From: Streptomyces sp. NBC_01717
GTDB taxonomy: Bacteria > Actinomycetota > Actinomycetes > Streptomycetales > Streptomycetaceae
Length of the DNA: 64,000 nt
Reading direction: 5' to 3'
NCBI RefSeq assembly: GCF_036248255.1
Contig: NZ_CP109178.1
Span: forward strand, 310,001 to 374,000
The notes under the pieces are model-generated. The model searched no databases and was not told the DNA's origin. It saw only the letters and a program-made list of their open reading frames with translations. Every line of letters starts with the position of its first letter. The stretch's first letter is position 1. Positions 15,518 through 24,533 of this stretch are shown piece after piece. The position numbers were made by a program, and so were the translations under genes.

Positions 15518-17753
15518 GGAAGGCGTTCACAGCGACGTCACCGTCGTGGGCGGCGGCCTGGCCGGAGTGTGTGCCGCGATCGCTGTCGCCCGGCTGGGCC
15601 GTACCGTCGCGCTGGTACACAACCGACCGGTGCTGGGTGGCAATTCGAGCAGCGAGGTGCGGGTGTGGGTATGCGGGGCGACTGCCCACGGGGTGCACCG
15701 CTGGGCCCGCGAGACCGGCATCATGGGTGAGCTGTACCTGGAGAATCAGTACCGGAATCCGGAGGGCAATCCCTATTACTGGGACCAGGTCGTGCTGGAC
15801 GCCGTGCTCGCCGAGTCGAATCTGCGGCTCTTCCTCAACACGGATGTCCGTGACATCACCGCGGAACACGGGAAGCGGATCGAGTCGGTCACCGGTTGGA
15901 CCATGGGCGCCGAGAGGCTGACCACGTTCACTTCTCCGGTCTTCGTAGACTGTACCGGCGACGGCTTGATCGGCCATCTCGCGGGAGCCGACCATCGCAT
16001 CGGACGCGAGTCCCGCGCGGAGCACGGCGAGGAGTGGGCGCCGCCGGAGCCCGACCGGCAACTGCTCGGCAGCACCATCCTGTTCTATACGAAGAACGCC
16101 GGACACCCGGTGAAGTACGTGCCTCCGTCCTTCGCCAAGAACATCCTGGACACGCCCATTCCCGAGCACCGGTTGATCCGTACCGGCGACAACGGCTGCG
16201 ACTACTGGTGGGTGGAATGGGGCGGCCGACTCGACACGGTCGACGACAACGAGCGCATCCGCGACGAGCTGTGGTCCGTCATCCACGGTATCTGGGACCA
16301 CATCAAGAACAGCGGCAGATTCGATGCCGGCAATCTCACTCTGGAGTGGGTCGGAGCCATCCCCGGCAAGCGTGAGTACCGGCGCTTCCTCGGCGATCAC
16401 GTGCTGACCCAGACCGAGGTGATGGCCCAGAATCCTTTCGACGACAGGATCGCGTTCGGCGGCTGGTCGGTGGACCTGCATCCGGTCGAGGGCATGTACG
16501 CCGAGGAACCCGGTGCCCGTCAGCGCTACTCCGACGGCGTCTACCACATCCCCTTCCGCAGCATCTATTCACGGAACGTCGGCAACCTCCTCTTCGCCGG
16601 GCGCAATATCTCCGCCACCCACATCGCGTTCGGTTCCACCCGGGTCATGGCCACCTGCGCCACCATCGGGGAGGCCGCGGGCACAGGCGCGGCTCTGTGT
16701 GCCGCGCTCGGCGTGACACCCCGCGAGCTGCACGGCGGACAGCTCACGCTCCTTCAGCAGACCCTGCTCCGGCAGGACGCCTCGCTGATGGGCGTGCGGA
16801 ACACCGACCCGGACGACCTGGCCCGTGCGGCACGCGCCTGCGCCTCCAGCACGCTCACCCGGCTCGTCGTGGAGCCGGGGCCCGACACGACCACCACGCC
16901 GTTGCCGCTGGACCGTGACCTGGCCTTCGTGCTCCCCGTCGATCCGCGGCTGGACGACGTGGAACTGCTCGTCGACGTGCGCACCGGCACCGAGTTGACC
17001 ATCGAGCTCTGGGACACACTGCGCGGCGAGAACGCCGTACCTGCCCGACATCTGATCTCCCGCACGGTGCCCGTCCCTGAGGGTAAGGAGCAGTGGGTGT
17101 CCGCCCATCTGCCCTGGCAACCGGATGAGCCGCGCAACGCCGTCGTGATCGTACGGGCCGATCCGCGGGCACATCTGCACCTCGTCGACGAACGGCGCAC
17201 CGGCGTGCTGTGCCTGGCCCGCAAGCGCGTCGGTGAGTCGGGAGTGGACCACGACATTCCCGAGGAGAGCGACCAGGCGGTCGCCGAGTGGGTCGCTCGG
17301 GGCCTGCGCCGACGCAGCTTCTGCTTCCGCGCCGGGCCGACCCGGGCGTATGCCCCGGACAAGACCGTCGGCGGCTACCAGCGGCCCTTCGGTGGACCCC
17401 AGATGTGGCACGCGGGCGAGCGGGGCGAGGCGTGGCTGCGGCTCGACTGGGACGCCCCGGTGGAGATCAGCGCGGTGCATCTCGTCTTCGACGACGACGT
17501 GGACGAGTACCTCAACAATCTCCACCGGCATCGTACGGAGTTCGAGGTCATGCCGGAGCTGGTCCGTGACTACCGCATCGAGACGCTGGCGGACGACGGC
17601 GGCTGGACGCCGGTCGCCGGGGAGACCGGCAACCGCCGCCGGCACCGGATACACCGGTTCGCCCCGTCCCGGACCACCGCGCTGCGGGTGGTGGTGGAGG
17701 CGACGAACGGCGCACCGGAGGCACGCATTGTGGCGCTGCGTGCCTATGCCTGA
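15510..17753 (+). CDS. FAD-dependent oxidoreductase with C-terminal carbohydrate-binding-like domain
   Basis: A 747-residue protein of the FAD_oxidored family (often labelled 'xanthan lyase' in databases). The dinucleotide-binding loop VVGGGLAGVCAAIAVARLG is at residues 13-31, followed by NRPVLGGNSSSEVRVW. The C-terminal FAD motif is LLFAGRNISATHIAFGSTRVM near residue 365. Residues about 610-747 look like a discoidin/galactose-binding jelly roll (WLRLDWDAPVEISAVHLVF and TTALRVVVEA). No signal peptide is seen, so it is cytoplasmic. It likely oxidises or isomerises a sugar released by the neighbouring hydrolases. The ATG overlaps the stop of the truncated enolase-superfamily frame. Confidence 0.8.
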   Translation: MRKEGVHSDVTVVGGGLAGVCAAIAVARLGRTVALVHNRPVLGGNSSSEVRVWVCGATAHGVHRWARETGIMGELYLENQYRNPEGNPYYWDQVVLDAVLAESNLRLFLNTDVRDITAEHGKRIESVTGWTMGAERLTTFTSPVFVDCTGDGLIGHLAGADHRIGRESRAEHGEEWAPPEPDRQLLGSTILFYTKNAGHPVKYVPPSFAKNILDTPIPEHRLIRTGDNGCDYWWVEWGGRLDTVDDNERIRDELWSVIHGIWDHIKNSGRFDAGNLTLEWVGAIPGKREYRRFLGDHVLTQTEVMAQNPFDDRIAFGGWSVDLHPVEGMYAEEPGARQRYSDGVYHIPFRSIYSRNVGNLLFAGRNISATHIAFGSTRVMATCATIGEAAGTGAALCAALGVTPRELHGGQLTLLQQTLLRQDASLMGVRNTDPDDLARAARACASSTLTRLVVEPGPDTTTTPLPLDRDLAFVLPVDPRLDDVELLVDVRTGTELTIELWDTLRGENAVPARHLISRTVPVPEGKEQWVSAHLPWQPDEPRNAVVIVRADPRAHLHLVDERRTGVLCLARKRVGESGVDHDIPEESDQAVAEWVARGLRRRSFCFRAGPTRAYAPDKTVGGYQRPFGGPQMWHAGERGEAWLRLDWDAPVEISAVHLVFDDDVDEYLNNLHRHRTEFEVMPELVRDYRIETLADDGGWTPVAGETGNRRRHRIHRFAPSRTTALRVVVEATNGAPEARIVALRAYA

Positions 17754-17850
17754 TCCGCCGCCGGCCTTCGCCCGGTCGCGCGCAAGCGGTCGGGCGCAGG
17801 CGTGGCCGTGCCCGGAGGGTTTTCTGGGCACGGCCGCAGCGAACCTGTTC

Positions 17851-20436
17851 CTACAGGGTCCTTGCCTCCATCCACTCCGACCAGGCGCTGGCCACACCGT
17901 CGGCGCGCAGTGCGCGGATGCGGACCCGCACCTGGCGCCCGGAGCCCAGCTCCTCGATTCGGCTGAAGCCGCGGAGCGTGGTGGGCCAGGTGCGGATCAG
18001 CTCACCGCTGCGGGCGTCGACGGCCCCGATGGCATAGGCCCGGTCCGCGTCCGCTCCGCGCCAGTGGAGAACGGCGCCGCCGGGCACGGGTTTCAGTACC
18101 TGCGCATCCGGCGGCAGCGGCCCGGCGTCCGCCCGGGGGGTGAGCCCGGCCCTCCACGCGGAGGCGGTCTCGCCCGCCGCGCAGACGGCTAAGACGCGCA
18201 CCCGGTACGGGGTTCCGTTCAGCAGCCCCGTGATGTCCGCGTGACCATCCTTGTGGACGGTGCGGGAACGGGTCGCCGTGCCGGTTCCCCCCTGCGTCGC
18301 CTCGGCACGGTAGGAGTCGGCTCCCGTCACATGGTCGAAGACCACCCGTAGGGCGCCGTCAGCCGCAACGATCTGGGCGACGCGGGGGGTGCCCGGTGCG
18401 GCCAGAGGGTTGTCCGCGGCGGCGACTTCGTACCCCTGCGGGTCGATCAGCCCCACGTGCTCGGTGACGGCCTCCTCGCCCTGCCACCCGTCCGTCCGCC
18501 ATCCGATGTCCTGGCTGAAGGGCGCGGCGCCTGGGATGATGTCCGGCAGCGGGACGCGCCGCTCGACGACGATCTCGCCGCAGGCGTCCACCGCACGCCA
18601 GTGCAGACGGTGGCCACGCAGAACGCGGCTTGGCAACTCGCCCCCGCGCCGTGGGACGACCGTGATCCGGGTGCCGCCGTCCGCCGTGGTCAGGAACAGT
18701 GCTCCGACCGGGGCGAAGGCGACGCGCATCTGGTCGTAGCTGCGCTTCAGCCCACCCCATTCGGTCTGCACGCCCCACCCGCGGAGCTGGTTGACGGAGC
18801 TGCCCTGGAAGCGGCTGCGGTAGTCGTCGAAGGTCCACCGGGAGGCCCCGATCACCCACGGCAGGCGGGACAGCTCCGCCGGGATCCCGCCGTCGTGGCG
18901 TGAGGTGTGCTCGAGGCTCTCCCGGTCGGGGGTGAACGTGTAGCCGTCGCTGCTGAACTCGCTGACGAAGACCGGCTTGTCCGGGTAGTGAATGCGCAGC
19001 TGTTGCAGCCGCTCGGTGTAGTCCCGGTACATGTTGACCGCGATGAAGTCGGTGTACTGAAGGGCTTCGTCCTGCGGACCCTTGATCTCGCCGAAGGTGT
19101 TGCTTACATACGTCAGGGGGCGTGAGTCGTCGAGCTCTGCGCGGGTGTGATCGATCAACGCCCTGACGAAGTTCCGGCCCGCTTCCTCGGTGCCCTTGAT
19201 CTCGTTCGCCACGGACCACGCGAATATGGAGGGATGGTTGGCGTCTCGCTGCACCATCTCACGCAGCTCGGGGATCCAGCGCTCGGGGTCGAGGCAGGCT
19301 CCCTGTCCCCAGAGGGAGATCTCGGCGATGTTGAGCATCCCGACCTCGTCGAGGTGGTCGAGGAGATCGGGCGACTGCGGGACGTGGTGGATGCGGGTCA
19401 TGCCCGCCCCGGCCCGCTTCATGTGGCCGATCTCGGCGCGGATGACGGCCGGCGGCTCCGTGGCGCCGTGTACGCGGTCGCCGGGGACGCGGTTGAAACC
19501 CACGGTGCGGATGCGTTCGCCATTGAGCATCAGGCCGTCCGGCAGTATGTCGATCCTGCGGATGCCGAAGCGGTCGGAGAGGGCGTAGGAAAGCTCGTCG
19601 CCCTCGCTGAGGGTGACGGTGGAACGGTAGAGCGTCGGGTGGTCCAGGGACCACAGTTCGTACGAACCCGCGGGCAGGACGGCCGTCAGGCGGACGGCCG
19701 TCGTGGAGCGGGCCGGCACGGTCACGTCCCGGCCGACGGACGGCTCGGGGTGCAGTGTTCCGCAGTTCAGCGCGCCGCCCTCCGTACCGGTGAGTGTGCC
19801 GCCGAGGCGTACGGTCCGGTCGTGGTCGAGGGCATTGGACACGGTGACCTCGGTGGTCACCTCGGCGGTGCCCTCCACGAGTGCGGGGTGGGCGGTGACC
19901 TGCTGCCGTTCGATGCGTACCGCCGGGTCGACGGTGAGGGCGACGGGGCGGGATATTCCTCCCCAGATCCAGCCGGCGCCGACGGCCTCGTCGTTGTTGA
20001 CCCTGACGGTGAGGGTGTTGGGACTGCCGTCGGTGGTCAGCAGCTCGGTGACGTCGTACTCGAACGGTGTGTATCCGCCGATGTGGGTGCCGAGCCGGGT
20101 GCCGCCCAGCCAGACCGTCGCGGTGTGGCAGACGGCTCCGAAGTGGAGCCGGACGACCTGCGTGTCGCCGAGTCGGGGTGTGTCGAAGGTCCGCCGGTAC
20201 CAGGCGTCGCCCTTGTGGTCGGCGTACCTGTCGTGCACGTCCCAGCTGCCCGGTACGGGCAGTCCGTCCCACTCGGGCGCCTCGGGGTCGGTCGTGAAAT
20301 CCCAGATCCCGCCGAGGTCGGTGGTGTGTCGCCCGGCGGGGATCTGGTGCCCGGGCCCGTCGGGATCGGGGGCGGCGGCGCACAGTGCGGGAGCGTCCGT
20401 GGCGGCGGGGGCATCGGCAGTGCGGTCATGGTTCAT
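17851..20436 (-). CDS. glycoside hydrolase family 2 protein (beta-galactosidase/glucuronidase-like)
   Basis: About 861 residues, no signal peptide. The sugar-binding N-terminal domain (about 40-170) shows WYRRTFDTP and TVWLGGTRLGTHIGGYTPFE. The immunoglobulin-like domain (about 175-290) precedes the TIM barrel (about 290-570). The acid/base Glu412 is in SVANEIKG and the nucleophile Glu493 in PVFVSEFSSDGY. The tail (about 600-861) contains two fibronectin-III-like segments (GTPRVAQIVAADGALRVVF and the later PYRVRVLAVCAAGE). It is on the minus strand, convergent with the FAD gene and next to the LacI regulator. The start is uncertain; 20436 overlaps a small upstream frame in an ATGA. Confidence 0.85.
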   Translation of the reverse strand: MNHDRTADAPAATDAPALCAAAPDPDGPGHQIPAGRHTTDLGGIWDFTTDPEAPEWDGLPVPGSWDVHDRYADHKGDAWYRRTFDTPRLGDTQVVRLHFGAVCHTATVWLGGTRLGTHIGGYTPFEYDVTELLTTDGSPNTLTVRVNNDEAVGAGWIWGGISRPVALTVDPAVRIERQQVTAHPALVEGTAEVTTEVTVSNALDHDRTVRLGGTLTGTEGGALNCGTLHPEPSVGRDVTVPARSTTAVRLTAVLPAGSYELWSLDHPTLYRSTVTLSEGDELSYALSDRFGIRRIDILPDGLMLNGERIRTVGFNRVPGDRVHGATEPPAVIRAEIGHMKRAGAGMTRIHHVPQSPDLLDHLDEVGMLNIAEISLWGQGACLDPERWIPELREMVQRDANHPSIFAWSVANEIKGTEEAGRNFVRALIDHTRAELDDSRPLTYVSNTFGEIKGPQDEALQYTDFIAVNMYRDYTERLQQLRIHYPDKPVFVSEFSSDGYTFTPDRESLEHTSRHDGGIPAELSRLPWVIGASRWTFDDYRSRFQGSSVNQLRGWGVQTEWGGLKRSYDQMRVAFAPVGALFLTTADGGTRITVVPRRGGELPSRVLRGHRLHWRAVDACGEIVVERRVPLPDIIPGAAPFSQDIGWRTDGWQGEEAVTEHVGLIDPQGYEVAAADNPLAAPGTPRVAQIVAADGALRVVFDHVTGADSYRAEATQGGTGTATRSRTVHKDGHADITGLLNGTPYRVRVLAVCAAGETASAWRAGLTPRADAGPLPPDAQVLKPVPGGAVLHWRGADADRAYAIGAVDARSGELIRTWPTTLRGFSRIEELGSGRQVRVRIRALRADGVASAWSEWMEARTL

Positions 20437-20642
20437 CTGGCCCGCCACCGCAGCGCCGCCTTCGGGCGTGAGAGCCCGCCGTTCCCCCCGTCGGGGGGCA
20501 GCAGAGAGGCTTCGGTGCCCACGGCAACGTGCCGGCTGCCCGGAGCGTCGGTGACTCGGCCTGTGGCGCCGGGAGACAGCGGCCCGTCGACGGGTGGCCG
20601 CCGGGCCGGCCACGGTGGGAGGGAGTGGCCGTCACCGGTCAT
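20433..20642 (-). CDS. possible 69-residue protein coupled to the GH2 gene
   Basis: An ATG at 20642 is preceded by a strong ribosome binding site (aaggggga, 5 nt away), and the frame ends in a TGA overlapping the GH2 ATG. The product is rich in Pro, Gly and Arg, has no recognisable domain and no membrane segment. It may simply be a translated leader for GH2. The rest of 20643-20755 shows nothing. Confidence 0.3.
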   Translation of the reverse strand: MTGDGHSLPPWPARRPPVDGPLSPGATGRVTDAPGSRHVAVGTEASLLPPDGGNGGLSRPKAALRWRAR

Positions 20643-20755
20643 CGCGGTCCCCCTTCGACGGATCGGTCCAAGCCCGTGGTTCCTGTGTGCATGAGGTGTT
20701 GCTCCTCTGCCGAGCCGGATGGGTGGGCGGATCGGGCGGGCCCGGACCGGAGTGG

Positions 20756-21787
20756 TCACGCGCCGGTGGAGCGCCGCAGCCGCAGTTCGCCGCCGATGGT
20801 GATCTGGGGTGCCACGTCCTCGTTCCGCAGTTGCGCCAGCAGCGTGTGCGCGGCGATCTGCCCCATCCGGCGGTAGTCGCAGCGGACCGTGGTCAGGGCG
20901 GGGGTTACGTAGCTGGCCAGGCTGATGTCGTCGAACCCGGCCACGGCCATCTCCTCGGGGACCTTCACTCCGTTCTCCGAAAGGACGGACAGCCCGGCGA
21001 TGGCCATGAGGTCGTTGGCGTAGAAGATCGCCGTGGGGCGCGGTGACCTGTCGAGCAGTTCGCGGGTGGCCTGCGCACCGCCTTCGGTGGTGAAGTCGCC
21101 CGTCACCACGGGACCGGGCTGGAGCCCCGCTTCCACCAGGGTGTCCTCCCACAGCTGACGGCGGCTCCGGGCGTGGCGCAGGCTCGGGAGTCCCGAAACA
21201 TGGGCGATGTTCCGGTGGCCCTGGGCGATGAGGTGGCGGGTCAGTTCGCGGACCTGGTCGGCGCCGCCGGTGCTGACCCAGGGGAACGGACAGGTTCGGC
21301 CGGGTGATCCGGCGACCACCGCCCGGGTGCCCAGCTGGCTGAGCCACTCGAAGCGGGGGTCGCGGTGGCGCAGGTCGGTCAGCAGGAATCCGTCGACTCG
21401 GCGTTCTCCGACCATCTGTTCGTAGCACTCGCGCTCGGTGTGGGAGTCGTCGACGAACCGCAGCACCGCCGCGTACCCCACCGAGGTGAGCGCGCTCTCC
21501 GCACCGGACAGGAACGCGGGGAAGAACGGGTCGAGTTCGAGGAGTTCCGTGGGCCGGCGGAGCACCATCCCCACGGCGTGCGCGGGGCCACCACCGACGG
21601 CGCGGGCCGCAGTGCTCGGCGTCCAGTTGAGTTCGGCGGCAGCGGCCCGAATCCTGGCCATGGTGCCTGGGCTGATGCCCTTGCCCCCGTTGAACGTCCG
21701 GGACACGGCGCCTTTGGACACCCCGGCACGAGTGGCGACATCGGAGATCGTCGGCCGCCGACGTGAGTCCTGCTGCTCTTCGGTCAC
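20756..21787 (-). CDS. LacI-family transcriptional repressor
   Basis: A 343-residue regulator. The N-terminal HTH and hinge (residues 13-65) reads TISDVATRAGVSKGAVSRTF and ISPGTMARIRAAAAELNW, and the periplasmic-binding-like effector domain follows (AVGMVLRRP, VDGFLLTD, AIFYANDLMAIAGL, VAGFDDISLAS). It is divergent from the ABC importer/hydrolase operon and sits upstream of the GH2 gene on its own strand. It presumably represses both until an oligosaccharide or its product binds. The GTG start at 21787 gives the canonical family N-terminus. A candidate operator CGAACGATTGCG with central CG lies just upstream of it (about 21809-21820). Confidence 0.92.
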   Translation of the reverse strand: MTEEQQDSRRRPTISDVATRAGVSKGAVSRTFNGGKGISPGTMARIRAAAAELNWTPSTAARAVGGGPAHAVGMVLRRPTELLELDPFFPAFLSGAESALTSVGYAAVLRFVDDSHTERECYEQMVGERRVDGFLLTDLRHRDPRFEWLSQLGTRAVVAGSPGRTCPFPWVSTGGADQVRELTRHLIAQGHRNIAHVSGLPSLRHARSRRQLWEDTLVEAGLQPGPVVTGDFTTEGGAQATRELLDRSPRPTAIFYANDLMAIAGLSVLSENGVKVPEEMAVAGFDDISLASYVTPALTTVRCDYRRMGQIAAHTLLAQLRNEDVAPQITIGGELRLRRSTGA

Positions 21788-21839
21788 GTGCTCAGGTTAG
21801 CGCCCATCGAACGATTGCGACCCCTCCAGGTATACCGGT

Positions 21840-21852
21840 TTCCCTAGGGGAA
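21840..21852. promoter_or_regulatory. inverted repeat in the LacI/ABC intergenic region, possible operator
   Basis: ttccc and gggaa arms flank a 3-nt centre in the gap between the divergent lacI-type gene and the importer operon. It could be an operator for that regulator, but nothing in the sequence proves it. Confidence 0.3.
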
Positions 21853-21888
21853 GACCGTTGACGCTTCGTCAAGTCCTTGATTCCACAG

Positions 21889-21917
21889 TTCAATTTGGAC
21901 AATACCAGTCATAATGG
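21889..21917 (+). promoter_or_regulatory. candidate promoter A of the sugar import operon, overlapping a palindrome
   Basis: TTCAAT (21889-21894) and TAATGG (21912-21917) are 17 bp apart. The spacer contains TGGACAATACCA (21896-21907), an imperfect dyad of the GntR/DasR style, so repressor binding there would block the promoter. The match is moderate only. Confidence 0.35.
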
Positions 21918-21955
21918 TCCGTCAACTACATTACAGATTCGCAGAGTTGGAAGCC

Positions 21956-21984
21956 TTGACCCTTCCCAACCCGCTTACTACTCT
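21956..21984 (+). promoter_or_regulatory. candidate promoter B of the sugar import operon
   Basis: TTGACC (21956-21961) and TACTCT (21979-21984) have a 17-bp spacer, the best sigma-70-like match in the 398-bp gap. It is followed by a leader of about 190 nt before the SBP start codon. Confidence 0.45.
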
Positions 21985-21985
21985 C

Positions 21986-22018
21986 CCAACTCAACCGATT
22001 TACTTCGGCGTGAGTTGG
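21986..22018 (+). repeat. stem-loop in the leader of the sugar operon
   Basis: ccaactca (21986-21993) pairs with tgagttgg (22011-22018) around a 17-nt loop, right after the -10 element of promoter B. It may be an operator half-site pair or an mRNA leader structure. Confidence 0.35.
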
Positions 22019-22185
22019 AGCCGCACCACTGGCAGCGCCCGGTCAGCCACCCGGCAGACGGGCAACGAGTCGTGTCCGACGAGATCGCGGCCGACTTACC
22101 ACTCCTTCACCACACCCGCTGCGCATCCGCGCCGCGGGCACCCCTTTGCCGAAATTCCGCGCGCCGAGGACAAGGAGTCATCAAG

Positions 22186-23562
22186 ATGAGAACACCATGG
22201 TCCAGACTTGCCGCCTGCTGTACCGCGGGGATACTCGCGGTCACCGCGGGGGCCTGCTCGTCGTCGGACTCCAGCAGCGATGCCGCCGGCGGCAAAGTGA
22301 CCATCACGGTGACGGACATGCCCCCGACCACCCAGATGACCTTGCGCAAGCAGTTCACCGACCAGGTGGCTGCCTTCGAGCGGGCGAATCCGGACATCGT
22401 TGTCAAGCCGAGTGAGGCGGTGTGGGATGCCAAGACCTTCGCCGCCCGACTGGCCGGCGGCCAGCTCGAGACGGCGTTCATCGTGCCACTCACCGAACCT
22501 CAGGGCCTCATCAACCGACACCAGATCGCGGACATCACCGACCAGGTGAACGCGCTACCGCGTGCCGACCAGTTCGACAAGCGCGCCCTGGCACCGGGCA
22601 CGGACACCAAGGGGCACAACTACGGTCTGCCCACCAGCGAGTTCGCCCTCTCCCTGGTCTACAACCGGGAGCTGTTCAAGAAGGCCGGACTCGATCCGGA
22701 CAACCCGCCGAAGACCTGGGAAGAGGTCCGGCAGGCGGCGAAGGCGATCTCGGAGAAGACCGGCCTGCCGGGATACGCGCAGCCCACGACGAACAACACG
22801 GGCGGCTGGACGCTGACCGCCATGTCGTACACGTACGGCGGCCAGATCGAGAAGGAGCAGGGCGGCAAGCAGGTCGCGGCCTTCAATGACACACCGGTGC
22901 GACAGGCCCTGGACTGGCTCAAGGCGCTGCGCTGGGAGGACGATTCCATGGGCACCCAGCAGCTTCGGGACGCGGGCGAGATCCAGAAGTCGTTCTCGGC
23001 CGGCCGTATCGGCATGATGATGGCAACACCCAGCACGTACGTCGAACACATCACCAAATACAACGGTGACCCAAAGATCTACGGTGTCGCCGCTCTGCCC
23101 TCCGCGAGCCGGTCGGCCACCATGCTGGGCGGCAAGATGGCAGTGATCAATCCGAAGGCCAGTGCCGCCCAGCGCGAAGCTGCGGTGAAGTGGATCGACT
23201 ACTACTACCTCAGGGTCAAGCACGACCCGACGGAAGCCGGCGCGCGTGCGAAAGCGGAGGCCGCCGACGGCATCCCGGTGGGCACGCCGACCGTTCCCCT
23301 CTACCGGCCCGCCGTCAGCGGACCCGTCGACGCGGCCAGGAACGAGCACGCCACGGTCCCGCTCAAGAACTTCGATCCCTTCATCAACGGTGTGAAGCAG
23401 CAGGAGTTCGTCGTCGAGCCCTCGGTGGCCGCGCAGGACGTGTACGCCGCGCTGGACACCGCCGTGGCGGCCGTGCTCACCCGCAAGAGCGCCGACCCCC
23501 AGGCCGAGTTGGACAAGGCGGAGAAGAAGGCCGTGCCCGCGCTGGAGCGGGCCCAGCGATGA
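22186..23562 (+). CDS. sugar ABC transporter substrate-binding lipoprotein
   Basis: A 458-residue SBP of the carbohydrate-uptake CUT1 type (cluster-B SBP). The lipoprotein signal peptide ends VTAGACSS, where the cysteine is the anchor residue. The mature protein has the expected order: strand TITVTDMPPTTQM, hinge and binding segments YGLPTSEFALSLVYNRELFK and WEEVRQAAKAI, and C-terminal helical segments. AAGGAG lies about 8 nt before the ATG at 22186. It delivers oligosaccharides to the two permeases, whose genes follow with 4-bp overlaps. No ATPase gene is in the operon, so the shared MsiK type ATPase is the likely motor. Confidence 0.92.
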   Translation: MRTPWSRLAACCTAGILAVTAGACSSSDSSSDAAGGKVTITVTDMPPTTQMTLRKQFTDQVAAFERANPDIVVKPSEAVWDAKTFAARLAGGQLETAFIVPLTEPQGLINRHQIADITDQVNALPRADQFDKRALAPGTDTKGHNYGLPTSEFALSLVYNRELFKKAGLDPDNPPKTWEEVRQAAKAISEKTGLPGYAQPTTNNTGGWTLTAMSYTYGGQIEKEQGGKQVAAFNDTPVRQALDWLKALRWEDDSMGTQQLRDAGEIQKSFSAGRIGMMMATPSTYVEHITKYNGDPKIYGVAALPSASRSATMLGGKMAVINPKASAAQREAAVKWIDYYYLRVKHDPTEAGARAKAEAADGIPVGTPTVPLYRPAVSGPVDAARNEHATVPLKNFDPFINGVKQQEFVVEPSVAAQDVYAALDTAVAAVLTRKSADPQAELDKAEKKAVPALERAQR

Positions 23563-24533
23563 CCATCGTCCAGCCGGCCGGTGGCGCCACGGCCCCACCG
23601 CAGACGGAGCAGCCGGACACCCGGACGGACGGTCGCGGCCTGGGCACCGCCTCGCTCCGCAGGCCGCGCCGCCGCGGCTTCGGGCTTGCCTCGCTGCTCT
23701 TCCTGCTGCCGCTGCTGCTGCTCTTCGGCTGCTTCGCCTGGTGGCCGATCGGCCGCAGCGTCATCCTCGGCTTCCAGGAGACCGACCTGGTGAACCAGCC
23801 CACCTGGGTCGGCCTGGACAACTTCCACTTCCTGTTCACCGACCCGCTGCTGTGGACCACGCTGCGCAACACCGCGTGGTTCGTCGTCCTGGCCCTGGTG
23901 ATCGGGTTTCCGGTACCCATCATGCTGGCGATGCTGGTCACCGAACTCAGGCGGCTGGGCGGGGTCTTCCGGGTGCTGATCTACCTGCCCGTGGTGGTCC
24001 CGCCGGTTGTTGCGCTGATGCTCTGGCGCTGGTTCTACGACCCGGATTTCGGGCTCTTCAACCAGGTACTCGGCTACATCGGCCTCGGCCCCTACCCCTG
24101 GCTGCAGTCGGCGACCTCCGCGATGCCGAGCCTGGTGCTGGCAGCCACATGGGCGAACGCCGGCAGCACCACGCTGATCTACATGGCTGCGCTGTCCAGC
24201 GTGCCGGCCGATCTGTACGAAGCCGCCGAGCTGGACGGCGCATCGATCCGGCGGCGTATATGGCACGTGACCCTGCCGCAGCTGCGCGGAGTCATCCTGA
24301 TCATGCTGCTGCTCCAGATCATCGGCACCTTCCAGGTCTTCACCGAGCCTTTCATCCTCACCGACGGCGGACCGGAGGACTCCACCGTGAGCATCCTTCT
24401 GCTGATCTACCGGTACGCGTTCCTCAACGGTGACTACGGGACCGCCGCCGCCCTCAGCGTGCTGCTCGCCCTGGTGTTGGCCGTACTGTCCGCCGTCTAC
24501 CTGCGCCTGACCCGCAAGTGGAGCACATCATGA
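23559..24533 (+). CDS. sugar ABC transporter permease (MalF-like)
   Basis: A 324-residue inner-membrane permease with six hydrophobic segments, the first at SLLFLLPLLLLFGCFAW after a Pro/Arg-rich cytoplasmic head. The EAA loop that contacts the ATPase reads YEAAELDGASIRRRIWHVTLP (near residue 225). ATG at 23559 overlaps the SBP stop (ATGA). The family imports oligosaccharides together with the next gene's permease. Confidence 0.95.
   Translation: MTIVQPAGGATAPPQTEQPDTRTDGRGLGTASLRRPRRRGFGLASLLFLLPLLLLFGCFAWWPIGRSVILGFQETDLVNQPTWVGLDNFHFLFTDPLLWTTLRNTAWFVVLALVIGFPVPIMLAMLVTELRRLGGVFRVLIYLPVVVPPVVALMLWRWFYDPDFGLFNQVLGYIGLGPYPWLQSATSAMPSLVLAATWANAGSTTLIYMAALSSVPADLYEAAELDGASIRRRIWHVTLPQLRGVILIMLLLQIIGTFQVFTEPFILTDGGPEDSTVSILLLIYRYAFLNGDYGTAAALSVLLALVLAVLSAVYLRLTRKWSTS

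Noticed and set aside
17233..18192. Long plus-strand open frames inside the FAD oxidoreductase and GH2 genes
   Set aside because: They are high-GC shadow frames rich in Arg and Pro with no start signals or family motifs.
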